From: Dietzia sp. B32
Lineage (GTDB): Bacteria > Actinomycetota > Actinomycetes > Mycobacteriales > Mycobacteriaceae
Reading direction: 5' to 3'
NCBI RefSeq assembly: GCF_024732245.1
Contig: NZ_CP093845.1
Span: 682,001-746,000 of the forward strand
Length of the DNA: 64,000 nt
Shown: in pieces, positions 52,763 through 59,914 of the stretch
How positions within the stretch are numbered: the stretch's first letter is position 1
Layout: each line of letters begins with the position of its first letter
Translations under genes and position numbers: made by a program
Notes under the pieces: generated by a model
What the model was told of the DNA's origin: nothing
Seen by the model: the letters and a program-made list of their open reading frames with translations, nothing else
Database searches by the model: none

Positions 52763-53835
52763 CAGTTGGTCACCTTCCTGGAGTCGAGGATCGAGTGGCC
52801 GTGGTCGACCAGCTCGCGGATCTGCGGGCCGATGTCACCGAAGTCCTGACCGGCCATGTCGCCGGCCTCGGAGCGGGTCGCCACGCCCTGGGCGATCGCC
52901 GCGAACTTGAAGACGGCGAACGCCAGGTACCACGGCATGTGCGACGGATCGGTGTCGGTCGCCGCGCAGTACCGGTCGAGGAGGCGCTGGGGGCCGGGCC
53001 ACCCCGGTTCGGTGGTGATGCTCGGGATGAGCGGCACCGTCGGCCCGTCAGGGTCGCCCCAGTACAGGACCGTCTGCGCCAGGTCGGCGACCGGATCGCC
53101 GAGCGTGGACAGCTCCCAGTCGAGGATGGCCTTGATCCGCCCCGGGTCGTCGGGGTCGACGACGTAGTTGTCGAGCCGGTAGTCACCGTGGATGATCCGC
53201 GACGACGGCGAGGTGGGCATGCTCTCGCCGAGACGCGCGGCCAGGTCGGGCAGCCGGTCGGCTCGAACGGAGTCGGACGCCTTCTCGGATTGCCCGAGCC
53301 AGCGTCGCAACTGCCGCTCCAGATAGCCGTCCGGGCGACCGAGATCCCCCAGCCCGACCGCGTTCTGATCCACCGCGTGAAGTGCGACCATCGCGTCGAT
53401 CTGCGCGTCCGCCATCGCCGCCTTGTCGTCGTCGCTCTCGGCGAAGCCGGCCGGTAGCACGTCACGGATGACGTGACCGACCACCTTCTCCATCACGTAG
53501 TACGGCACGCCCAGGTCCTCGCCGGTGGTCTCGTTGAGCACCACCTTCGCCACCGGTACGCCCGTGCCCGCCAGCCCGAGCTGGATCCGCGCCTCGCGGC
53601 CCATGTCGTGCGCGCTGGGCAGGAGCTCGCCCGTCGGCGGGCGCCGCAGGATCAGCTCCCCGGCGTCCGAGCGGAGCGTGAACGTGAGATTGGACTTGCC
53701 GCCGGCGATGAGGTCGGCGTCGAAGTCAGCCCAGGCCTGCTCCCCTGTGGCCTCGGCGATCTTCGGCCCCACGACGTCGGGGCGGAGCAACTGGTCGACG
53801 GACAGTCCCGTGGACTCGGACGATGAAGTGGTCAT
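52762..53835 (-). CDS. APH-fold kinase, ACAD11/LvaA-type
   Basis: A 357-residue aminoglycoside-phosphotransferase-fold kinase of the branch fused to ACAD in human ACAD10/11. The N-lobe has AGGKSNLTFTLRSDAGELILRRPP, followed by VPYYVMEKVVG; the catalytic loop is HGDYRLDN and the metal motif ILDWELSTLGDPVADLA. These substitutions relative to antibiotic kinases mark the acyl-CoA kinase branch rather than resistance enzymes. It should phosphorylate the 4-hydroxyl of a 4-hydroxyacyl-CoA. It overlaps the SDR gene by one base and lies 63 bases after the MFS gene. No counterpart of the small LvaB protein is visible nearby. Confidence 0.87.
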   Translation of the reverse strand: MTTSSSESTGLSVDQLLRPDVVGPKIAEATGEQAWADFDADLIAGGKSNLTFTLRSDAGELILRRPPTGELLPSAHDMGREARIQLGLAGTGVPVAKVVLNETTGEDLGVPYYVMEKVVGHVIRDVLPAGFAESDDDKAAMADAQIDAMVALHAVDQNAVGLGDLGRPDGYLERQLRRWLGQSEKASDSVRADRLPDLAARLGESMPTSPSSRIIHGDYRLDNYVVDPDDPGRIKAILDWELSTLGDPVADLAQTVLYWGDPDGPTVPLIPSITTEPGWPGPQRLLDRYCAATDTDPSHMPWYLAFAVFKFAAIAQGVATRSEAGDMAGQDFGDIGPQIRELVDHGHSILDSRKVTN

Positions 53836-53881
53836 GGCGTGGATCCTCGCGGTTGATGGGCGACCGGGCGGGTGGTTCGGG

Positions 53882-53915
53882 TCAGTTGTGGCCGACGCTC
53901 AGTTGTGGCCGACAC
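53882..53915 (-). repeat. 17-base tandem repeat spanning the MFS stop codon
   Basis: Two copies (53882-53898 and 53899-53915; 16 of 17 bases identical) of tcagttgtggccgacgc. The second copy on the + strand holds the stop codon and the last four codons of the MFS gene. Confidence 0.9.
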
Positions 53916-55257
53916 GGTGCAGGTCGTGGCCCCGGGTCTCCTTCATGAAGGCGGTCGCGACCATCGTCGCCACGCAGAGGGCGATGATGTAGGCGCTGAT
54001 CATCCAGTACAGATCCCACTGGATGAACTGGGCGTTGAGGTAGGGCGCACTGCCGCCGAACACCGCGACGGACAGCGAGTACGCGAACCCGATGCCGGCA
54101 GTGCGCATCTTGGTGGGGAACGCCTCGGACATGAACGAGGACAGGATCGAACCGGCGGCCGCGACCAGGGTCATGGCGATGAGCGAGGCGAGGAACAGCG
54201 TCCAGGGACGCTCGTCGATCATCCCCATGAGCACCGGGGTGGTGATGATCGTGCCGACGCCGAAGATGAAGATGACCGGACGGCGCCCGATGTGGTCGGA
54301 GAGCAGGCCCCACAGCGGGAGCGTGCACAGGGCGATGAGCTGGCTGCCGAAGATCGCCCAGAACGCGGCCTGTGAATCCATGTCACGCTGCGTGATTGCG
54401 AAGGTCGAGGCGTACGAGCTCCAGGTGTAGTGCGCGACCGTGATACCGGAGACCATGGCCACGACCAGTGCGATGGCACCGGCGAGCTTGCGGCGCGAGA
54501 ACGTGGCGACCGGGGAGTTCGGATCGGCGGCAGCGGCCTCGGCGGCCTTGTCGAAGACGTCGGACTCCTCCATGCCGGACCGCAGGTACAGCACGAACAG
54601 TGCGAACACGGCACCGAGCAGGAACGGGACACGCCAGCCCCACTCGCCCACCGCGGACTCGGACAGGACGGCGGTGATGGTGCCGCCGATTCCGTAGGCG
54701 ATGACCGTGCCGCCCATGATGGCGACGAAGACGAGGCTTCCCCACATGCCGCGACGGTGCGGAGGCGCGATCTCGGCGACGTAGCTGTAGGCGGTGGCCG
54801 ACTCGCCACCATGCGCGAAGCCCTGGATCATGCGGCACAGCAGCAGCAGCGCCGAGGCGACGATCCCGAGCGTCCCGTAGGTCGGGAGCAGACCGATGAG
54901 CAGGCTGGCACCGGCCATCATGAGCATCGTGGTGATGAGGACGAACTTACGGCCCCGGACGTCGGCGATGCGGCCGAAGACGATGCCGCCCAGCGGGCGC
55001 ATGAGGAAGCCCACGGCGAAGACGGCGAACGTCGCCAGCAGCGCCGAGACCGGGTTCTCGTTGTTGAACATCGCCGCGGCGATGTACGGGGCGAAGACCG
55101 CGTAGGCGGTCCACTCGTACCACTCGAACAGCTGGCCGGTGGTGCTGGCGGCCAGTGAGCGGACGTTACCGCGGTTACCCGTGTCGGACTGCTTCGGGAC
55201 GACGGCGGTGTCGCCGACCCTCCCGCGGTTCTCGGGGTTGATGGTGGCCTCGGCCAT
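53899..55257 (-). CDS. MFS transporter, metabolite:H+ symporter (MHS) type
   Basis: A 452-residue 12-helix transporter of the MHS (ProP/KgtP/ShiA-like) group: LFEWYEWTAYAVFAPYIA in helix 1, FLMRPLGGIVFGRIADVRGRKFVL (motif A region), ATAYSYVAEIAPPHRRGMWGS, and the central acidic cytoplasmic loop EESDVFDKAAEAAAADPN. MHS proteins import organic acids with protons, so this is the probable importer for the acid degraded by the operon. The ATG at 55257 is one base from the upstream ligase stop (55259). The sequence ends in a 17-base duplication at the stop codon. Confidence 0.9.
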   Translation of the reverse strand: MAEATINPENRGRVGDTAVVPKQSDTGNRGNVRSLAASTTGQLFEWYEWTAYAVFAPYIAAAMFNNENPVSALLATFAVFAVGFLMRPLGGIVFGRIADVRGRKFVLITTMLMMAGASLLIGLLPTYGTLGIVASALLLLCRMIQGFAHGGESATAYSYVAEIAPPHRRGMWGSLVFVAIMGGTVIAYGIGGTITAVLSESAVGEWGWRVPFLLGAVFALFVLYLRSGMEESDVFDKAAEAAAADPNSPVATFSRRKLAGAIALVVAMVSGITVAHYTWSSYASTFAITQRDMDSQAAFWAIFGSQLIALCTLPLWGLLSDHIGRRPVIFIFGVGTIITTPVLMGMIDERPWTLFLASLIAMTLVAAAGSILSSFMSEAFPTKMRTAGIGFAYSLSVAVFGGSAPYLNAQFIQWDLYWMISAYIIALCVATMVATAFMKETRGHDLHRVGHN

Positions 55258-55258
55258 G

Positions 55259-56947
55259 TCAGTGTCCTTCGGTGGTAGTGGAGGGGTGGGGTGGCGTGTG
55301 GTCGTCGCGGAGTTCGCGACGCCGGATCTTCCCGGTCTGTGTCTTGGGCAGCTCACCGACGACGTGCACCTCGGCCGGCCGCTTGTAGGCGGCGAGCCGC
55401 TCGGCGGCGAAGGCGATCAGCTCGTCCTCGGTCGCGGCCCGCCCGGCCTTGAGGGAGACGAACGCGGCGACCTTCTCCCCGCGGTACTCGTCGGGAAGTC
55501 CCACGACGGCGGCCTCGAACACGGCGTCGTGCTCGTACAGGGCGTCCTCGACCTCGCGGGGCCAGACCTTGTACCCGGAGGCGTTGATCTGGTCCTTGAG
55601 GCGGTCCACGAGGTAGACCCAGCCGTCGGCGTCCATGACGGCGACATCGCCGGTGTGCAGGCGACCGCCGGGCATGGTCGACGCGGTCGCGGACTCGTTG
55701 CGCCAGTACCCGGACACGATCTGCGGGCCCGACAGGACGAGTTCGCCCTGCTCGCCCGGTGCCACCGGCTGATCGTCCACGCCGACGACCTCGGCGCCGA
55801 TCCCCGGCAGCGGGACGCCGATGGACAGGGTGCCGCTCGCGTCGTCGACCGGCGCCCGGAGCCCGGGCGGCACCGCGATGACCCCGGAGGTCGTCTCGGT
55901 CATGCCGTACCCGTTGTGGATGTAGTGGCCGAACCGCTCCTCGAAGCGCTCGACCGTCGACGGCGGGATGGGCGCCCCGCCGCTGTACAGGGTCTTGACC
56001 GCCGAGAAGTGTTCCGGGCCTGCCTCGTCGAGGCGCATGAGCGCGTTGTAGGCGGTGATCGAACCGATGGTGAACGTCACCCCGTGCTCGCGGAACGCGT
56101 CCAGCATGACCTCGGGACGGAAACGTCCGGCGAAGACGAGGGTGGAGTCGCTGACCAGCGCGAGGGTGGCGTTGATGACGGCACCGGTGATGTGGAACAA
56201 CGGCGCCATCGCGAGCACCACGTCGCCCGGCACGAGCCCCACGAAGTCGGCGAAGCTCCGCGCGACGGCGATCACGTTGGCGTGGGAGTTCATCGCACCC
56301 TTGGGCGGCCCGGTCGTTCCCGAGGTGTAGGTGAGCAGCGCGAGATCGTCGGGGGTGCCCTCCGCGGGCTGGGGCGTGCGCCCCTCGAACTCGCGGATCA
56401 GGGAGACCAGGTCCCCGTCCGGCGAGGGTTCGACCTGCTGGTCGTCGCCGAACGCGCGGGGGTCGTTTCGGGTCTGCAGATCCCGCTCGCTGGTGCCGAG
56501 GACCCACGCCACAGCGGTGCCGGAGACCGCGTCGCGGATGGCGGGCACGTCACGGTCGGTCGCGATGATCCCCACCGCGCCGGAGTCCTCGACGGGGAGC
56601 CGGAGCTCGCGACCGAAGTACATGGGGTTGAGGACGACGGCGGCGGCGCCGATCTTCCACAGTGCCAGCATGGCCAGCGCGTACTGGGGGATGTTCTGGA
56701 GGTGGATGCCGACACGGTCCCCGGGCGCGACCCCGCGGACCTGCAGGGCCGTCGCGAGCGCATCCGCCATCGCGTCGACCTCGCGGGCGGAGAATCCGCT
56801 GTCGAAGTACGCGATGGCGATCCGCTCCGGCGAGGACGCGACACGCTCACGCCAGGCGTCCACGAGCGTCGCCCGCCGCGTCACCAGGCTCTCGTCGAGC
56901 CCCGGTCGATACAGCGTGCGCCATGGCCTCGGGTCTTCCTGGCTCAT
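55259..56947 (-). CDS. Acyl-CoA synthetase (AMP-forming, LvaE-like position)
   Basis: A 562-residue ANL-superfamily ligase. P-loop-like ATP motif LLTYTSGTTGPPKGAMNSHANV (core TYTSGTTGPPKG), YNGYGMTET-like NGYGMTETTSG, the hinge region WVYLVDRLKDQINASGYKVWPREVEDAL and the C-terminal catalytic Lys in LPKTQTGKIRRRELR. It adds CoA to a carboxylic acid with ATP, first step of the pathway. It is the first gene of a six-gene operon (ligase, MFS, kinase, SDR, ACAD, thiolase), divergent from a TetR gene with a palindromic operator between them. Chain specificity unknown. Confidence 0.93.
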   Translation of the reverse strand: MSQEDPRPWRTLYRPGLDESLVTRRATLVDAWRERVASSPERIAIAYFDSGFSAREVDAMADALATALQVRGVAPGDRVGIHLQNIPQYALAMLALWKIGAAAVVLNPMYFGRELRLPVEDSGAVGIIATDRDVPAIRDAVSGTAVAWVLGTSERDLQTRNDPRAFGDDQQVEPSPDGDLVSLIREFEGRTPQPAEGTPDDLALLTYTSGTTGPPKGAMNSHANVIAVARSFADFVGLVPGDVVLAMAPLFHITGAVINATLALVSDSTLVFAGRFRPEVMLDAFREHGVTFTIGSITAYNALMRLDEAGPEHFSAVKTLYSGGAPIPPSTVERFEERFGHYIHNGYGMTETTSGVIAVPPGLRAPVDDASGTLSIGVPLPGIGAEVVGVDDQPVAPGEQGELVLSGPQIVSGYWRNESATASTMPGGRLHTGDVAVMDADGWVYLVDRLKDQINASGYKVWPREVEDALYEHDAVFEAAVVGLPDEYRGEKVAAFVSLKAGRAATEDELIAFAAERLAAYKRPAEVHVVGELPKTQTGKIRRRELRDDHTPPHPSTTTEGH

Positions 56948-56981
56948 CGTCGCTCCTCTCGTTCAGGTCGTTCTGCCGTTT

Positions 56982-57003
56982 ACCGACCGATCGATCGCTC
57001 GGT
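56982..57003. promoter_or_regulatory. 22-base palindrome, probable TetR operator
   Basis: Ten of eleven base pairs are symmetric around 56992/56993: arms ACCGA and TCGGT outside, CGATCGATCG in the centre, mismatch at 56987/56998. It lies 35 bases upstream of the ligase start and 63 bases upstream of the TetR start. Confidence 0.75.
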
Positions 57004-57065
57004 GTGCCATAGTGTTACCCACACCACATCAGGTGTCAAGCGAGAGGGTGGATAGGGTTGTGACG

Positions 57066-57680
57066 ATGAGTGAGAAGACCTCGGCGGACTGGCGGGAGTT
57101 CGGCCCGGACGAACTCTCCACTCCCCTACGCGCGGCCCTGGAGGTCTTCGCCCGGCACGGCTACCACGGGGCCTCGATCAGGATGATCGCCGAAGCCGCC
57201 GGGCTCTCGGTCCCGGGCCTGTACCACCACTACCGCTCGAAGCAGGCGATCCTGGCCGCGGTCGTGGATTCGGCCATGGCGGAGATGCTCACACACACCC
57301 GGGCCGCCGCCGATGACGCGGAGGAACGCACCGTGACCAGGTTCGAGAATGTCGTCGAGTGCCTGGCCCGCTTCCACATGGCGCGTCGCGACCACGCGTT
57401 CGTGGCGTCCACGGAGATGCGCAGCATGGACCCGGACGTGCGGGCCCACCACATCGCGCAACGCGACGCCCAGCAGGAGATGCTCGAGGACGCCATCCGT
57501 GCCGGGATCGAATCCGGCGAGTTCACGTGCGCACACCCCGAGGACGCGGCGCGCGCCATCGCCTCACTGTGCGTGTCGATCGCGTCCTGGTACCGCCCCG
57601 ACGGACCACTGTCCGCCGACGACGTCGTCGCCCGACACCTCGAGTTCGCCCGGGGCATGGTCGGTGCGGCGCGGGTCTGA
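57066..57680 (+). CDS. TetR-family transcriptional regulator of the ligase operon
   Basis: A 204-residue regulator: ALEVFARHGYHGASIRMIAEAAGLSVPGLYHHYRSKQAILAAVV is the TetR DNA-binding domain (recognition helix SVPGLYHHY). The C-terminal domain is all helical, with RFHMARRDHAFVASTEMRS, of the acyl-CoA-sensing KstR2/FadR type by general look. The ATG at 57066 is preferred over a GTG two codons upstream. It is divergent from the six-gene ligase operon, whose operator lies in between, and likely represses it until the pathway acyl-CoA is bound. Confidence 0.9.
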   Translation: MSEKTSADWREFGPDELSTPLRAALEVFARHGYHGASIRMIAEAAGLSVPGLYHHYRSKQAILAAVVDSAMAEMLTHTRAAADDAEERTVTRFENVVECLARFHMARRDHAFVASTEMRSMDPDVRAHHIAQRDAQQEMLEDAIRAGIESGEFTCAHPEDAARAIASLCVSIASWYRPDGPLSADDVVARHLEFARGMVGAARV

Positions 57681-57685
57681 ATCCG

Positions 57686-57736
57686 CACCCCGTAGCCGGC
57701 CCCACCCCGTATCCGGCCCCGCGCCCTATCCGGCCC
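57686..57736 (+). repeat. 17-base tandem repeat after the TetR gene
   Basis: Three 17-base copies (57686, 57703, 57720) of caccccgtatccggccc with 1-4 changes start 6 bases after the TetR stop. They are non-coding and end 8 bases before the stop of the LysR-like gene that faces them. Confidence 0.85.
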
Positions 57737-57744
57737 CCGCGCCG

Positions 57745-58461
57745 TCAGCGCCGCCGCGCACCCCGGCCCGTGGGCTTGGGCGCACGCTCTGCCCGGGACT
57801 TCGCCTTGGCGGCGGTCTTCTCGCGCGCGGTCCGCTTCTCTCGCGGGGGCTCCCCCGCACCTCGTGACGTACCCGCCCTGCGACCCCGCACGATGCCGAC
57901 GAACTCGTCGATCAGCTCGTCACCCTCCCGCGCCGGCGACCACGCGATGCCCATCCGCGTCGCGGGGACCCCCTCGACCGGCCTCACCACCACGTCCCGC
58001 CGACTCAGTGATCGCGCGTACGGCAGCGGCAGCACGAGCAGCCCGACGCCGGCGGCGACCAGATCCACCGCGGCGGAGACCTCGTCGGGTGTCGCGCCGA
58101 TCGGGTCCACCGGCTCGAGCCAATGCTCGCCGTCCAGATCCGCGGCGGCGACCGAATCGAAAGCGCCGAGTTCGTGATCCTTCTCGGCCAACACGGCCAT
58201 CGTCTCGGTGTACAGCGGAACCCGGAGCAGGCCGGGCGGGGCCGACCGCGGTGCGTCATCGGGCTCGCGGACGAAGATCACGTCGAAACCGTCAGCCCCG
58301 GCGGAGTCGGCGAGCTCCGCTCGCGGGTCGCCCGCGCGCCGCGCCGAGACGGGGACGCCGGGGTTGCGCTCCCGCCACCGGGTCAGCCACTTGTCGGGCT
58401 GCACGCCGGGGACATAACCGACGGCCAGGCGGCCCGCCACGGAATCGCTGTCGTCGTTCAC
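57745..58461 (-). CDS. LysR-type effector-binding domain protein without DNA-binding domain
   Basis: A 238-residue protein that begins directly with the LysR substrate-binding fold: GRLAVGYVPGVQPDKWLTRWRERNPGVPVS, FDVIFVREPDD, LLRVPLYTETMAVLAEKDHELG, AAVDLVAAGVGLLVLPLPYARSLSRRDVVVRPVEGVP. The usual N-terminal helix-turn-helix (about 60 residues) is absent. The C-terminal ~45 residues are a lysine/arginine/alanine-rich tail (PPREKRTAREKTAAKAKSRAE) that could bind nucleic acid. The GTG at 58461 leaves no room for an upstream domain, since a divergent promoter with an operator follows. Role may be a ligand-responsive regulator using the basic tail. Confidence 0.75.
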   Translation of the reverse strand: MNDDSDSVAGRLAVGYVPGVQPDKWLTRWRERNPGVPVSARRAGDPRAELADSAGADGFDVIFVREPDDAPRSAPPGLLRVPLYTETMAVLAEKDHELGAFDSVAAADLDGEHWLEPVDPIGATPDEVSAAVDLVAAGVGLLVLPLPYARSLSRRDVVVRPVEGVPATRMGIAWSPAREGDELIDEFVGIVRGRRAGTSRGAGEPPREKRTAREKTAAKAKSRAERAPKPTGRGARRR

Positions 58462-58485
58462 CCCCCAACGGTAACCTCTCGTCAG

Positions 58486-58500
58486 CTGAACCCAATTCAG
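58486..58500. promoter_or_regulatory. Operator site A (NTGAR-N5-YTCAN), upstream of MaoC
   Basis: CTGAACCCAATTCAG: inverted CTGAA/TTCAG with a 5-base spacer, 30 bases before the MaoC ATG and 25 bases before the LysR-like start. Same pattern as sites at 59016, 61284 and 62017. Confidence 0.65.
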
Positions 58501-58529
58501 TACAGTCCCACCCCTCGACCGGAGGCACC

Positions 58530-58997
58530 ATGACCCACATCTTCAGAACCGTCGACGAGTTCCGCCGAGCCGCGGACCTCGACCTGGGGGCGGGTGACTG
58601 GTTCACCATCACCCAGGAACGGATCGACACGTTCGCCGACGTCACGGAGGACTGGCAGTGGATCCATGTCGACGCCGAGAAGGCGGCCGACACCGACCTG
58701 GGCACGACGGTCGCCCACGGATACCTCACCCTGTCCCTCATCCCCCGCCTGAGCTCCGAGCTGTTCACCTTCGAAGGCGTGGGCAGGGCGGTCAACTACG
58801 GCTTGGACAAGGTGCGGTTCCCGTCCTACGTCCGCCCCGGTGACCGCATCCGCGCGCGCGGGCGGGTGGCGTGGACGCGAGAGGCGGCGGCCGACGGGGT
58901 CCTGGGATGCGTCCACTACGCGATCGAGGTCGAGGGGCGCGACACCCCGGCGTGCGTGGCAGAGGCCCTGATGGTGGTCTTTCCCCCCGGCGACTGA
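58530..58997 (+). CDS. MaoC-type enoyl-CoA hydratase
   Basis: A 155-residue hot-dog hydratase closely like the MaoC protein at 38945: ITQERIDTFADVTEDWQWIHVDAEKAA, TTVAHGYLTLSLIPRLSSELF and NYGLDKVRFPSYVRPGDRIRA. At the catalytic Asp-x4-His position it has TEDWQWIHVD, the normal GDxQ glycine being Glu but Asp and His kept. The ATG has GGAGG 5 bases upstream. It is probably a hydratase of a pathway regulated by the TetR protein at 61349, because operator site A lies in its promoter. Confidence 0.9.
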   Translation: MTHIFRTVDEFRRAADLDLGAGDWFTITQERIDTFADVTEDWQWIHVDAEKAADTDLGTTVAHGYLTLSLIPRLSSELFTFEGVGRAVNYGLDKVRFPSYVRPGDRIRARGRVAWTREAAADGVLGCVHYAIEVEGRDTPACVAEALMVVFPPGD

Positions 58998-59015
58998 GTC
59001 CCATCCTCTTCTGTA

Positions 59016-59030
59016 CTGAACTCAGTTCAA
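59016..59030. promoter_or_regulatory. Operator site B (NTGAR-N5-YTCAN), upstream of SDR
   Basis: CTGAACTCAGTTCAA, containing the 13-base palindrome TGAACTCAGTTCA, lies between the MaoC stop and the SDR start, 53 bases before the latter. Confidence 0.7.
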
Positions 59031-59082
59031 CTACGCTACGCTGGCGGGACATCCCCCGAGACAGCCGGAAAGGGCCTAAGAC

Positions 59083-59832
59083 ATGGAGCGTTTCTCAGAC
59101 AGGGTCGTGCTGGTCACGGGCGCGACCGGCGGAATCGGATCCGAGATCTGCCGCCGACTCGCCGCGGAGGGCGCCGTCGTCGTCGTCGCCGACCTCCCCG
59201 GCACCGACCTCGACGCGGCGGTCTCCGCCCTGCCGGCCGGTCCCCACCTGGCCGTCGAACTGGACGTCTCCGTCGAGGCGCACTGGACCGCCGCGGTCGA
59301 GCGCGTCACCGAGGCCCACGGACGCCTGGACGGTCTGGTCAACAATGCCGCGATCGGGAGCATCAAGTCCGTGGAGGACGAGACGCCGGAGCACTGGCAA
59401 CGCGTCATCGACGTGGATCAGACCGGCGTGTGGCTGGGCATGAAGCACGCGGGCACGATGATCGAACGGACCGGCGGAGGCTCGATCGTCAACGTGTGTT
59501 CGATCCTGGGCAGCGTCGGCGGGTTCGGCAACAGCTTCGCCTACCACGCCGCCAAGGGCGCGGTCCGGACCATGACCAAGAACGCGGCCATCCACTGGGC
59601 CACCAGGGGCGTCCGCGTGAACTCGCTGCACCCGGGCTTCATCGAGACGCCGCAGCTGCTCGAGCGCTACGAGGGCAGCGAACGACACCGCGGGATGCTC
59701 GCGGGTACACCGATGGGTCGGCTCGGGACCCCGGCCGAGATCGCCGGCTGTGTGGCGTTCCTGGCCAGCGACGACGCCGGGTTCATGACCGGCACCGAGG
59801 TCTACGCCGACGGCGGCTGGACTGCGCGCTGA
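59083..59832 (+). CDS. SDR family oxidoreductase
   Basis: A 249-residue classical SDR: TGATGGIG (residues 13-20), strand 2 end VVADLPGTD (acidic, NAD preferred), NNAAIG, SIVNVCSILGSVGGFGNSFAYHAAKGA with Ser and Tyr-x3-Lys (YHAAK), PG at HPGFIETPQ and MTGTEVYADGGWTAR. It has its own operator (site B) and a GGAAAGGG-type site upstream, so it can be transcribed separately from MaoC. It likely oxidises a hydroxyl on a CoA-ester or alicyclic intermediate. Ends at a perfect hairpin. Confidence 0.9.
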   Translation: MERFSDRVVLVTGATGGIGSEICRRLAAEGAVVVVADLPGTDLDAAVSALPAGPHLAVELDVSVEAHWTAAVERVTEAHGRLDGLVNNAAIGSIKSVEDETPEHWQRVIDVDQTGVWLGMKHAGTMIERTGGGSIVNVCSILGSVGGFGNSFAYHAAKGAVRTMTKNAAIHWATRGVRVNSLHPGFIETPQLLERYEGSERHRGMLAGTPMGRLGTPAEIAGCVAFLASDDAGFMTGTEVYADGGWTAR

Positions 59833-59854
59833 CCCCGGTCCGATAGCACGCGAG

Positions 59855-59885
59855 CGGGCCCGCGGGGAGATTCCCCGCGGGCCCG
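59855..59885. terminator. Hairpin between convergent SDR and MBL-fold genes
   Basis: A perfect 14-base-pair stem (59855-59868 with 59872-59885) and 3-base loop, 22 bases after the SDR stop and 29 bases before the MBL-fold stop. Confidence 0.85.
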
Positions 59886-59914
59886 TTGCCGGTTCACCGT
59901 GTCGACCCGGCCCG

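Noticed and set aside
52762-53835. Aminoglycoside resistance kinase
   Set aside because: Although the fold is APH, the branch motifs (AGGKSNLTF, ILDWELSTLGDP) and the ACAD neighbour indicate a 4-hydroxyacyl-CoA kinase type rather than resistance.
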